From the NCBI GenBank assembly GCA_948567375.1, contig OX419757.1, positions 75,213,836-75,277,835 of the forward strand: 64,000 bases of DNA, read 5' to 3'. This stretch comes from Lunularia cruciata. Taxonomy: Eukaryota; Streptophyta; Marchantiopsida; Lunulariales; Lunulariaceae. Below the pieces are notes generated by a model. That model had not been told where the DNA came from. It ran no database searches and was given only the letters and a program-made list of their open reading frames with translations. Positions 47,608-58,174 of this stretch are shown here, piece by piece. Position 1 is the first letter of the stretch, and each line of letters opens with the position of its first letter. The position numbers and the translations under genes are program-made.

Positions 47608-50600
47608 GAGCTGCATTTCCCACACTCATGAGTTTCCCAAGCTCTCATGCTTTTCAAGAGGGAGGACCTGGACTTGTTTGGGACTCATAGTTATAGTAGT
47701 TGGTGGATCCCAATGCCGACGAGAGAGAGTGGGTGATGGGTTTTCACACCAATATTACCGTTGTTCCAGTAATGTCAAAAGCATCCAAGCGTCAAGTGTT
47801 AGGTCAGGCTATAGACCTGAACTATTTGACATGAATTGTGAGCCTTGGCTTGGCAAAGTAGCTTAGAATGCGCTTGATAAGCATCACCACTCAGACACTT
47901 GTGAGCCCTATGCCTATCAAGATGATTCAGGCACATGTTGGGGATGATGGACCGAGTGGACATGGTATTCTTAGGACACAACTAATAGCTACTAGGGAGA
48001 GTGGTCTACTTGGAGTCCATCCAAGTGAGCATGGGATACTTGGATTACACCCTTGGTCTACTTGGCATGTTGCTAGAGGACATAGGGAGCTGGCTACCAG
48101 ATCAGAAGGAGTTTTTTCACACTAAGGTTGTGACCTCTAGTGGTTGGGAGTATGACACTACTACTCCCAAGGGTCCAATGTTGTAGCCAATCAGTACATC
48201 TTCCATTCCTACAATAGTTACAAAGGATACTTGGGAGCCAAATCTTGGACCCAAGCTTACAAGAGAGGAAAGACGGAGAGTTTGGAGGTTCATGAGGAGC
48301 TACACAAGTTGTTTTGCCTTCAATATGAAGGATTTGGGTGCTCTAAAAGGACTTGTTATATGGATTGAACTGACTAGCAATACACCAATTTTTTGACGTC
48401 CTAATTGCTATGGTGACATGGAAGGACATTGATTCAGAGCCGGAGTAGTAACCTTTTTGAGGCTAGTTTGGTGGAGATGTCACATGGAGAGTATGCATCA
48501 ACTACAATGATGCCAGCCAAGAAGGATATGCATGACAACTACATAAATAGGCAGATGTGTGGAGATTACCGTCCTATTGACTGATAGACTAAGGCTAATT
48601 GATATGCCATGCCTACATTGGAGGAGATTTTTGATGTGATTGGGCATGCAAAGGTCTTTAGTTTTTTGGATCTTTGAGCGGGATATCATTAGTTGCCAAT
48701 CAAGGAGGAGGATGAGTCCAAGACAACATTTTGGGCTATTGATCCTCACAACAAAGATGTGTTATGTCAATGGAGGTTCTTACCATTTGGGTTAAAGAAC
48801 ACTCTTGTGAAGTTCTAGAGTGTCATGGATAGGATCCTCGCTGGATTGGATTTTGCTTGTTGTTATATTGATGATATTTTGGTCTATAGCACTAGTGTGG
48901 AGGAGCATGAGCAATTGTTGTTGGAGGTGTTTGAGAGGTTGAGATCTCATGGACTTAAATTACATCGTGTGAAGTGTAGGTTCTTCCATGAGCAAGTTGA
49001 GTATTGTGGTCACATTATCTACCCCGGAGGACTTGGTGTTTAGCAAACCAAGGTGGTGGCTATTGCATGTATTGCTTGGCCTACAAATGCAAGTAGAGTG
49101 CAAGCATTCCTTGGGTTGGCAAACTTTTATTGCCGCTATGTTAGAGGATTTAGTGCCATTGCCAAGACCTTGACAAAGCTGACCAAGCTTACACAAGAGT
49201 GGTTTTGGGGAGATGAGCAAAAGAGAGCTTTTGTAGAGCTCAAGGAGAGGTTGACATCTCCTTCTATTTTGAGGAGATATATCAAAGGACTACCATTTTA
49301 GGTTCATATTGATTGGAGTATGTTGGGACTTGGAGTGGTGCGCATCCATCATGATGATGAGGGGAAGGAGTTTGTGGTTGCCCATGCTAGTCCCTCCAAC
49401 AATTCAATGGAGGTAAAATATAGTTCATATGAGAGAGAGTGCTTGGCAGTAATTTGGGCAGTAGCACATTTTTGATGTAATCTATTTGGTAACCCCTTCA
49501 CTCTCATCACTAATCATCAGCCGCTGAAGTAGTTGATGGAGTCCGACAAGCTTTCAGTGAAGCTTGCACAATGGGCTCTGATTTTACAAGAGTATGATTT
49601 CATAGTTGTTCAAAGACCTGGAATGGTGAACCATGATGCAGATAGGTTGAGTAGAGACTCATGTCCCAACCAGCGGGATCAAACCGGAGCACGTTGGCAT
49701 GAGGAGATGGCACCAAGTTGGCATGCATTTTCCTTTCTTTGTATATTTTTTGAGACTTTGGTGGTATCTCTCTCAGTAGATACATGAGGAGTTATTGAGG
49801 TCACAAATCTAGAGAGTGAAGATATTGGTACAATTCAGTGAGACATTCATGATAATGTCTTAGCGGTGGACTATCTTTGCATTGGTGTTGTGGGTGGCAC
49901 AATTGGGGCCAAGGAGAGAGATTGTGTCCTTCAGCAAGCCAAATGGTTCAAATTGGAAGGTAGACACCTTTTGCATGGGAGGATTATAGAATATATGGGA
50001 GGATTGTAGAATGTGAATAGTACCACTTAGATCTCAGAGACCATAGTTGGTCCATCATGCTCATAAGGAGCTAGGACATTTTGAAGTAAAGTGTACATAT
50101 AGCTTACTCTAGAGTCATTATTGGTAGTGCGGTATGTAGACCAAGGTATAGTAGTTTGTTGCCAGATGTTTGGTTTGTGACTGAGTTAGAGCATCATTCA
50201 ATGATCCTATGCCACAATTACACCCATTACCCATCATGGGATTGGGTTACCGTTGGAGTTTGGACTTTGCTAGACCTTTACCATTGACTTTGAGACATCC
50301 TTGGTATGTTTTGGTGATAGTAGAGCACTTCTCCAAGTGGATTGAGTTGTGGCACTTCTTGAAAAGTCTAGTGAAGGGACAATTTACTCATTCCTGGATT
50401 GAGTTCTTAGTCATTTTGGTGCACCAACTAAGGTTTTGACTGATCAAGGTAAAGAGTTCCTGGGAGAGTTTCAATTCTTGTGTGACAAGGCTTTGATTGA
50501 TCATTGTACTACATCCCAAGATCACCCTAAGGTAGATGGCTTAGCGTAGAGAGTGGTTTAGACGGTGAAGAGAGGATTGAAAAAGTATGGTTTGCAAAGA
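47608..50600 (+). pseudogene. Element B pol: RT, RNase H and integrase
   Basis: After the C insertion the + strand resumes. It gives RT motifs RQMCGDYRPI (about 48,550), LPFGLKNT, the catalytic YIDDILVYS (about 48,864), FLGLANFYCRYVRGFSA and FWGDEQKRAFVELKERLT. RNase H follows (MEVKYSSYERECLAVIWAV; QWALILQEYDFIVVQRPG). Integrase comes last: WSLDFARPLPLT, VEHFSKWIEL, VLTDQGKEFLGEFQ, then LA*RV, where the catalytic Glu codon is a stop. Frameshifts and stops occur throughout. A 20-bp tandem duplication lies at 49,976-50,015. Confidence 0.85.
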
Positions 50601-51452
50601 GGTCACTTGGGAGATTGGGATCTCCAATTGGCTTGGTTGGCTATGGGCTATTGGTTCAACAAGCAAGCCCCTTAGCATCCTTCTTTCCTTACTTCCTACT
50701 CTATGGACTAGATCCAGATTTACCTGTAGCCATTTGTTGAAATGCTATTGTAGTCTTGGACTTGGATGATCTAGATGTATGGATGAGTGCATGTTCTCAA
50801 CAGGCAAAGATCTTTTGGAGAGTGATATCGATGGCATTTGAGAACTTGGCAATTGCTTAGCATAGGGATACCTTATGTTATGTTACAATTTGAGGAGGAG
50901 GTTATTGACCCTCTGCCTATCGATTTCATCAAGGCGACTATGTATATCTAAGAAGACAACATTGACAACACTTGATGTTCTGACAGGCCGCACTATCTTA
51001 AGAATGCATGAGGTTTTGCCATCTAGAGTCCTTGTGTTAGAAGGATGTGATGGGGCTGTTTGGAAAGGATCATATGCACAATTGTGCACCATGCCACCTC
51101 CCAAACATTGATGGTACTATGGACCCAAGCTTGGCACTTGTACAGGTAAGCTTAAGGTGTATGTTATGTGGCTCTTCTAGTGGAGCTGCTACTACGTTAG
51201 TGTGTGCTAGTTGTTCAAGAGGATGACATATGGCATGTATGACTCCTACCCTCACGACAGTTCCTCAAGGATAGTGGTTATGTCCTAGATGTACTTGACC
51301 TATAGCTAGTTCATTCTTTATATAGTATAGATTGCAAACACACGACTAACAATGGTGCTCCATAACACTTGGCCTTTTGATCTTTGCTCATCATAGGGTA
51401 TACCATATACTTGGAGTAGATGGCTATCTGGAGTTAGAGGGACCTAACCGCC

Positions 51453-51467
51453 AGCTAGGGGGGCAAT
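51453..51467 (+). other. Polypurine tract of element B
   Basis: AGCTAGGGGGGCAAT directly precedes TGTGGCAC. Its position fixes the true LTR start and shows that TGTCATGCC, where the left copy begins, is internal to the LTR. Confidence 0.65.
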
Positions 51468-52014
51468 TGTGGCACTTTAGAGTCTATGTATAACTTATGT
51501 GTGAGTTGTGCTTCTATAGTGTATGATGTTGACAATGGTGTGTGTTGTGTAGCAATCTAAATATGCATGACAACTATCACACCATTTGTAGTGTTGTATC
51601 TAGATTGCTTAGACACTGGAGTTGTAGTGATACTAGTTAGAGATATTTCAATAGTTTCCCATATGCTACTATCTGACGGTCAGATTTTGTGTTTGGGGTA
51701 CTGACTTCATGGTGGAGCCCACCGTCACTTTGCATCATTTGCACTGTCAAATGTGCCATCAGCGGGACTGTTAGGGTTCCAAACCTAGTTCAAGTCTAAG
51801 GGTATACTTTCAAAGTGCAGCTCTAGAGTGCTCACTTCTTTGATGTTGAGCCTTTGAGTTCCTTGTTATGGTGGATAGAGGCCGGCAAGCGTCACCTGGA
51901 TTATCTTACCTAGAGTGGGTGTGGCTTGATTGTAATCAGTGCTCAATTGTTGGCAGTTTATAGAGTGACAGATCAAGTACATACTTGATTTGAGTTGATT
52001 TGAGTGTTGATTAT
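51468..52014 (+). repeat. 3' LTR of element B
   Basis: 547 bp, TGTGGCAC to GTTGATTAT. Positions 51,468-51,574 are the head missing from the 5' LTR; 51,575-52,014 match 34,870-35,321 at roughly 85 % by eye. Confidence 0.75.
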
Positions 52015-52121
52015 TGTGGCACTTTAGAGTCTATTTATGATCTATGTGTGAGTTGTGCTTTTATAGTGTATGATGTTGACAACAATGTATGTAGTGTAGC
52101 AATGTATATATGCACAACAAC
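52015..52121 (+). repeat. Extra LTR head after the 3' LTR of element B
   Basis: TGTGGCACTTTAGAGTCTAT begins again directly after the LTR and continues to GCACAACAAC, where element A sequence resumes. The break point in the LTR equals the point at which the 5' LTR of B begins. Confidence 0.7.
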
Positions 52122-52552
52122 ATGTTCTTTCTCCTTGGCCGCAATTGTGCCACCCACAACACCAATGAAAAGATAGTCAATCACTAAGACATCATTATGA
52201 ATGTCTCATTGAACTATACCACTATCTCCACTGTCTAGATCTGTGACCTCATCTATCTCATCATGCCAACGTGATCCAGTCTGATAATGTTGGCTAGGAC
52301 ATGTATTTCTACTCAACCATCTAGATCATGGTTCACCACTCTTGGTCTATGAATAACCATGAAATCATACTCTTATAAAATTAGAGCCCATCATGCAAGC
52401 TTCCCTGAAAGCTTGTCGTACTCCAAATAGATAACATCAAAAAGGTGCTACTGCCCATATTGCTACCAAGTATCCTTCCTCATATGAACTATAATTCACC
52501 TCCATTGAATTATTGAAGTGACTAGCATAGGCCAACACAAACTCCTTCCCCT
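52122..52552 (-). pseudogene. Element A: RNase H to integrase linker
   Basis: Reverse complement of element B 49,360-49,925. Readable minus-strand pieces are KEFVLAYASHFNNSMEV, KLAWWALI-like text and VVGGTIAAKEKE, with many stops. It ends on the left at element B and on the right at element D, whose insertion site lies in the DDxGKEF stretch of pol. Confidence 0.75.
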
Positions 52553-52975
52553 TGTAAAAGACCAAATCCAAGGAGAGAAATAGGAGAATAGAAACTCACA
52601 TTGGGACACTTGAATGAGGGAAAACTCCAAATGCCTAGCATGAGCTTTGGATTTGGTATTTATAGGTAGCATACAAGACCCTTGAAGCTTCTCAAGAAGC
52701 TTCCTTCAGCCACTTTCTTGGAGTGCAAGCCAAGTTAACCAAGAAGTCTCTCAAGAAGTTGTCTTCTAGAAGCCGCTTACTTGGCATGCAAGCTAAGCTA
52801 GTTAGAAGCTTCTAGAAGCTTCCTTCTAGAAGCTACCTGCTTAGAGCACAAGTTAACTAGTTAGGAAGCTTCCCAAGAATCTTCTTAGATGCTTCTAGAA
52901 TATTCTAGGCTATTTTGTCTTATTCTCTACTTCGTAAGGCCGACCAACTTCATCGCAAAACTCCATATTGTTACA
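52553..52975 (-). repeat. 3' LTR of element D
   Basis: On the minus strand it runs TGTAACAATATGG to CTTTTACA. It carries heat-shock-type repeats: GAAGCTTCTAGAAGCTTC (52,806-52,823, four phased units), TTCTAGAATATTC (52,894-52,906, three units), and pairs at 52,685-52,704 and 52,866-52,885. Confidence 0.9.
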
Positions 52976-53000
52976 TATTCCCCCGCCGCTAGTTGGTGAC
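52976..53000 (-). other. Polypurine tract of element D
   Basis: The minus strand reads TAGCGGCGGGGGAATA directly before the LTR start TGTAACA. This layout is typical of plant chromoviruses. Confidence 0.8.
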
Positions 53001-54250
53001 GTCCTTATCGCCAGTGAAGCTTCAAATTCCTTGATGGCCGTCTATGCATTTTGGAGGTGGGAAAGAGTTTCCCATGTGGCATCATGAAGGGGATACCCTT
53101 TCCAAAGGACCTTCTACTCCGTATGTTGGCGACTGCCTCGTTGAATATGGCGACGCGCAAGGATACAATCAACTTTGTACTCCTCATGATCATTGATATG
53201 GACATGAAAAAGGGGAGGTTGGACTCAAGAGGAGAAGGAAGAGAGGTTAGGAACAAAGGGTTTCAACTTGGAAACATGAAAGATAGGATGGATACGCATG
53301 TGACAAGGCAAGGCAAGTCCATAAGCAACAAGAGAGACAATGTGGGTGATATCAAAAGGTCCTATCCGATTGGGGGCAAGTTTACGAACTTGGGTATCAA
53401 GTGGGAGAGGGAGGTTACTAGAGGATAGCATGAATTTATCACCAACTTCAAAGGTGAGATCACGACGATGGTGGTTTGCATATTGTTTTTGGCGATTCTG
53501 AGCAACAAGGAGGTGAGACTTGGCTTGTTGGAGAGATTGGGATATAATGGTTAAGAATCTAGAAGTATGAGGAACCTAAGAGGAAGGGGAGCAAGAAGAG
53601 AATCTGGAACAAGAAGATCTTGGCCAAAATTGAGAAAGAAAGGAGAAAATCCAGTGCTTGCCTGTTTGGAATTATTGTAGGCAAATTTTGCAGTTGCAAG
53701 ACATTCATCCCAGTTGGTATGGTGGACATTGACAACGGCCCGCAACATATCTTCCAATATATGATTTGCAAGTTTGGTTTGTCCATCAGTTTGAGGATGA
53801 TAGGCCATGGACAAAGTAAGCTTGGTGCCGAGTATTTGGAAGAGTGCTTACCAAAACCTCTCGGTAAATCAAGGATTATGGTTAGAGATGAGTACACATG
53901 GCATCCAATGATGCTTGAAGACATTGTCGAAGTAGATTTGCGCTAAGGTTGGAGCATCCACGGTATCACATGTTGGTGCCAAGTGGATTTGCTTACTAAG
54001 CTTATCCATAAACACCACGATTGCGATGTGTCCTTGTTTTGTCTTTGGCAAGGATGTGATGAGATCCAAGCTCACATGCTCCCAGTAGGCGGATGGAATA
54101 GCGAGTGGTTGAAGGAGTCCACTCGGCTTCTGGTTGTTGGCGTTGTTACGTTGGCAACTCTCACATGATTGGACAAAGTCTTGAACATCTCATGTCATGT
54201 TGGGCCACCACCAATGGCATTGGAGGGTGCCCAAGGTCTTGTCCACTCCC
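53000..54250 (-). pseudogene. Element D integrase and chromodomain
   Basis: Core motifs in several frames: MSLDLITSLPKTKQGH, VFMDKLSKQIHLAP, VLISNHNP, then MAYHPQTDGQTKLANHILE. Relatives have SDRDP and QTERVNRxLE, so the second catalytic Asp is Asn and the Glu is Lys. The C-terminal module reads KLAPNRIGPFDITHIV, IHPIFHVSKLKPF, and then a chromodomain, VLWKGYPLHDATWETLSH (about 53,140-53,060), with stops on both sides. Chromodomains steer integration to heterochromatin marks. The fragment is inactive. Confidence 0.85.
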
Positions 54251-54449
54251 ATATGACTAGCTATTGGTAAATCATGGGCTTCTTGAAGGCGCACAAGTCA
54301 AAGATCACATTTGGTTGGAACATAGATCTGGTCAACATGGAATAAAAGGCCTTCCTTGAAGGAGAAGGTGTTGTACTCCTTGTTGCATGCTGTCAGACAA
54401 CCGTGTACTATTTGGAAGAAGGGATCTTGTTGTAGAGCTCATTATGGAC

Positions 54450-56100
54450 CTTAGGGTCAATGGACATCGTTGTAATTGCCACCGTGATGAAAGGAAGAGC
54501 CTTCAAATCAGATCGTTGTGATAGGGCATCAGGGATGACATGGAACCGACCTGGTTTGTACTCAAATTTGATGTCAAACAATTGGAGTTGCTCTTCCTAT
54601 CTATGATGCCAACTCTTCATGTGCTCCAAGTGTAAGGTCTACAACAATGGCTTGTGATCAGTTCACATGATCACTTGTTTCCCCAAGAGATAATACCTCC
54701 ATACCTTGGTGGCATATACCATTGCAAGTTGTTCCTGATCTCAAGCAGAGTAATTTCTTTCAGCTATATTTAGTCGGTGAGACACAAAGGTAATAGGATA
54801 TAGTCCATCTTGAAATGCTTGTTGCAACACATCTCCAATTGCAAAGTTAGAAGCATCAAAATCAACCACACAAGGTAGTTGACGATCATATGGTTGAAGA
54901 ATGGGTCTTGAAGACACCATATGCTTTAACTTCTAGAATGCTTCTTCATACTTGGTGGTCCACTGTAAGCTTGAGTTCTTTCCCAAGAGGTCAGTCAATG
55001 GTGCAGCCACGTGAGCATAATAGTGGATGAACCGTCGGTAAAAACTGGCCAATCCATTGAATGCTCGTACTTCTATAGCATCCTTTAGGGTGGGCTAATC
55101 AGTAATGGCATTGATCTTCTCTCTTCCATCTTGATCTCCTCTAATGAGATCCTATGACCCAAGAAGGTAACCTCCTTCTGCCAAAAAGCACACTTTGACT
55201 TCTTGCCGTAAAATTTCCATTGTAGTAGTTGTCTTATGAGTACTTGCACATGATTCATGTGTTTTGACTTTGTCCTACTATAGATTAGGATATCATCTAA
55301 GAACGGACTGATCCGATAGTCCCTCCAACACCTAATGCATCTGATCCATGAAGACTATTGGAGCATTAGTGAGTCCAAAAGGTAGAACTCTCCACTCAAA
55401 ATGTCCATACCTTGTACGAAAGGCAGTCTTTTGCACGTCCTCTCCTTCAATAAGAATTTGCCAATAGCCGCTACAAAGATCCAACTTGGAAAAGTAGCAT
55501 GCTCCACTTAGTTGATCAAAGCAGGTCATCAATCCGTGGCAAGTGATATGCATTCTTCACGGTTTGCTTATTGAGTCCACAGTAATCAATATAGAAACAA
55601 AGTCCTCCATCTTTCTTTGGAACAAATAGTACCGGTGCTCCCCAAGGAGAGGTACTATGTCATATGAAACCCTTCTCCAACAACTCTATAAGTGTTATTT
55701 GCAACTCCTCCAACTCCTTTGGTGAGAGCCAATAGATTGGTCTACTCATTGGAGTACTCCTTGGCAATAACTCAATCTTGAAGGGCATACCTTGATCGGA
55801 GGGTAATCCCTTTGGCAGATCATCCAGAAACACATTTGCAAACTCCTGAACTATCCAATCAACCATTGCTTGATGAGGCTCTTGGCCCTCCTCAGATTGT
55901 TCTTGTGCAATCAACTTGACCCACACCGTGAAAATAAACTTATCTTCCTCCAAAGCTTGCTCTATGGTCGCTTCATTAACAAACTTCCCTTCTAGGGATT
56001 CATCTCTCTTCCAAGCTTGCTCCATGGTTGCCTTCTTGGCAAACTTCCCATCTTGGGACTCATCTCCCTTCTAGATTTGCTCTATGGCTACCTTCTTGAC
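54450..56100 (-). pseudogene. Element D reverse transcriptase and RNase H
   Basis: 56,025-55,660 is an open RT start (EFANVFLDDLPKGLPSDQG, YWLSPKELEELQ). 55,553-55,332 continues ([35 protein letters not shown]). The catalytic FLDDILIYSRTK is in a third frame near 55,300. RNase H traces (FDASNFAIGDVLQQAF near 54,860; YATKVWRYYLLGKQ near 54,700) follow. Order is normal; frameshifts break it. Confidence 0.85.
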
Positions 56101-56191
56101 AAATTTTCCATCTTGGGACTGACTATTCTTAGGCGTCTTACTCAGAGGTGCCAGACAACCTAATTGGAAATTTCTACCTTGGTGTTGTACT

Positions 56192-56434
56192 TTATTGTCG
56201 GGTCCAATTGAATTGACCCTTATGATGTTCAAGCCAAGGTAGACCCAGAATGGTATCATAGTATAGAGGTGCCACTACAAACCTTATACACTCCAAATAC
56301 TCCTCCCTAATCTTGAAGGTAACAAGATGCAAGATGCGGAATGCAAAACCCTTTCTACAATCCGCCATCATCAAACTACTTCCAAACACTGGCTTGATAG
56401 GAATATTCAATTTGTTTGCTACTTGCATAGACAT
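56192..56434 (-). pseudogene. Element D protease fragment
   Basis: The frame reads VANKLNIPIKPV, FVVAPLYYDTILGLPWLEHH, the C-terminal half of a gypsy aspartic protease (YDxILGxPWL). The upstream D-[S/T]-G site lies in a neighbouring frame, broken by stops (LVDSRS-like near 56,450). Confidence 0.7.
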
Positions 56435-57740
56435 GTAATTCTCTTAACTTCTAGAATCAACCAAAATCCTACAACCTCAATTAGATATCATACCTTTCAA
56501 GTGAAGTAAACTTGAATAGGTCAAGCCTTCAATCCCATTGGAACTAATCAAGCTCCCAATAGGCGGCTCAAAATCTCCTATTGAGATTCTTTGTTTCCTT
56601 GATCATTTTGTTCCACAAACTCCATCTGGGCAACTTGTTGAGGTCACCCATTCCTAAGTGGACATTCAACAAAGCAATGTCCAACTTGGCAACAATAAAA
56701 GGAACCTCCATTTTATTGTAATCTTTCTCTATCGGCTGTGATAAATGGCCTTTGTTGGATAGCATCAATCTCCATTGGTACCGGTTTTTCCACTTGTGTG
56801 TAGTGTATTGGTAGGCTTTGTGTAGGTTGAGGTCAAGACCAAGGTGTTGCAACCAAGGAATCAAAATGCTTAGCCAATTGCATGGCTTCTTCTATGTTTT
56901 GTGGCTCTCGCATGGTCATCTCTAATTTGGTTTGTGACTCCAATCCTTGCACAAATCCATCCAGAACTTCACCTTCTTGGATATCTGGAATTTTCATGCT
57001 GGTGTTCTAAAATTGTGTGATGTAGCTTCTCAACTCTGCCAATTTGCCTCAACTCTGCCAATTTATCTCGTGCGGCTCGGGTGGCATTTATAGTTTGAAA
57101 TTGACCAAGTATTGCATCTTTGAATTCTACCAATGTCAAAATTGGTGTAACAATTTGTTGTTTACCACTTTCTACTTGGAATCGTCACCAAAGTTTTGCC
57201 ACACCATCCAATTGGCTAGAAGCAAAGAGAATATGTTTCCGCTTGTCTTGAAGATTGGTGGCTTCAAAGTAACGTTTGCAATCAAACACAAAATTCTCCA
57301 CTATGCTTGGAAGATTCTTGCCTTCAAACACCTTGGGTTTTGGAAATCAAATGCGATCTTCTCCATCTCGAACTAGTGCTCTTCCTATCTGTTCTCATCG
57401 TTGCTGCTCTTGTTCATCCAACAATCGAGTAAGATGCTCAATTTGTTGTTGCATTGCAAGGATAACATCCGGTATTTCCACCATCGCTTGTACTCTATTC
57501 CACTATCCTCAATTTATCTAGTTGATTAACACATAGATACAACACATCCAATGTTCTCCATAAGTTACAATTGGAAGTGTCAAGGGTTCCTATGACACGG
57601 TGATCATATGTAGAAAATCCTACCCAAAGTGCAAGGTGATGAATTGTATGAAACAATGCTTTGGTAATATCTGGACATGAAAGTCCCAATGGTTTGGCAG
57701 AAATGGATTTGGTGGTCCATAAATTCCATCCATCCCATTT
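56435..57740 (-). pseudogene. Element D gag
   Basis: Minus-strand frames carry Gag-like text. Near 56,690-56,650 a degenerate knuckle reads SFYCCQVGHCFVEC, where the first Cys of C-x2-C-x4-H-x4-C has become Ser. A 19-bp tandem duplication (57,030-57,067) breaks the frame. The gag N-terminus begins soon after the primer-binding site. Confidence 0.6.
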
Positions 57741-57744
57741 CTAC

Positions 57745-57755
57745 TCTAATACCAA
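57745..57755 (-). other. Primer-binding site of element D (tRNA-Met type)
   Basis: One base inside the 5' LTR the minus strand reads TGGTATTAGAG. The usual site complementary to initiator tRNA-Met is TGGTATCAGAG, so one C-to-T change separates them. Confidence 0.8.
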
Positions 57756-57859
57756 TGTAAAAGACCGAATTCAAGGAGAGAAATAGGAGAATAAAAACTC
57801 ACATTGGGACGCTTGAATGAGGGAAAACTCCAAATGCCTAGCATGAGCTTCGGCTTTGG

Positions 57860-57868
57860 TATTTATAG
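57860..57868 (-). promoter_or_regulatory. TATA box of the element D LTR
   Basis: The minus strand reads CCTATAAATACC. Conserved in the other LTR (about 52,657-52,665). Confidence 0.7.
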
Positions 57869-57886
57869 GTAGCATAGAAGACCCTT

Positions 57887-58083
57887 GAAGCTTCTCAAGA
57901 AGCTTCCTTGAGCTACTTACTTAGAGTGCAAGCCAAGTTAACCAAGAAGTTTCTCAAGAAGTTGCCTTCTAAATGCTGTCTACTTGGCGTGCAAGCTAAG
58001 CTAGTTAGAAGCTTCTAGAAGTTTCTAGAAGCTACCTGCTTAGGGTGCAAGTTAACTAGTTGGGAAGCTTCCCAAGAAGCTTC
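57887..58083 (-). promoter_or_regulatory. Heat-shock element cluster in the 5' LTR of element D
   Basis: Heat-shock factor binds alternating GAA/TTC units at 5-bp spacing. At 58,008-58,030 there are five perfectly phased units (GAAgcTTCtaGAAgtTTCta then GAA). Further pairs lie at 58,064-58,083 and 57,887-57,906. The nearest pair ends ~19 bp upstream of the TATA box. The same clusters exist in the other LTR. Heat-activated retrotransposons with LTR heat-shock elements are known (ONSEN/ATCOPIA78 of Arabidopsis, a Copia element); activity here is inference. Confidence 0.75.
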
Positions 58084-58174
58084 CTAGATGCTTTTAGAAT
58101 AATCTAGGCTATTTTGTCTTATTCTCTACTTTGTAAGGCTAATTAACTTTGTTGCTAAACTCCATATTGTTACA

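Larger units (their letters stand above)
34867..52121 (+). mobile_element. Element B: Ty3/gypsy LTR retrotransposon inserted into element A, itself interrupted by element C
   Basis: Order on +: partial 5' LTR (34,870-35,321), leader, gag (37.06-38.04 kb), protease/RT linker, [element C at 39,768-47,607], RT, RNase H, integrase, 3' internal, PPT, LTR, partial LTR. Without C it is about 9.4 kb. Element A sequence on the opposite strand ends at 34,866 and resumes at 52,122 at nearly the same point (about 14 bp are lost), which identifies B as an insertion into a relative of itself. LTR divergence is about 15 % by eye, older than C. Many stops make it non-functional. Confidence 0.75.
52553..58174 (-). 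mobile_element. Element D: chromovirus-type Ty3/gypsy retrotransposon with heat-shock elements in its LTRs
   Basis: 5,622 bp with LTRs of 423 and 418 bp (about 9 % different by eye), a primer-binding site, gag, protease, RT, RNase H, integrase, chromodomain and polypurine tract, all on the minus strand in the usual order. It is flanked by a decayed 5-bp duplication (CCCCT at 52,548-52,552; CCTCC at 58,175-58,179). Element B at 49,355-49,375 shows the uninterrupted site (ATGATGATGAGGGGAAGGAG). Frameshifts and changed integrase residues make it inactive, but the LTR promoter signals remain well preserved. Confidence 0.9.
57757..58174 (-). repeat. 5' LTR of element D
   Basis: 418 bp, TGTAACAATATGG to CTTTTACA on the minus strand. 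It contains the promoter of the element: heat-shock-type sites (57,887-58,083) followed by a TATA box (57,860-57,868). Confidence 0.9.
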
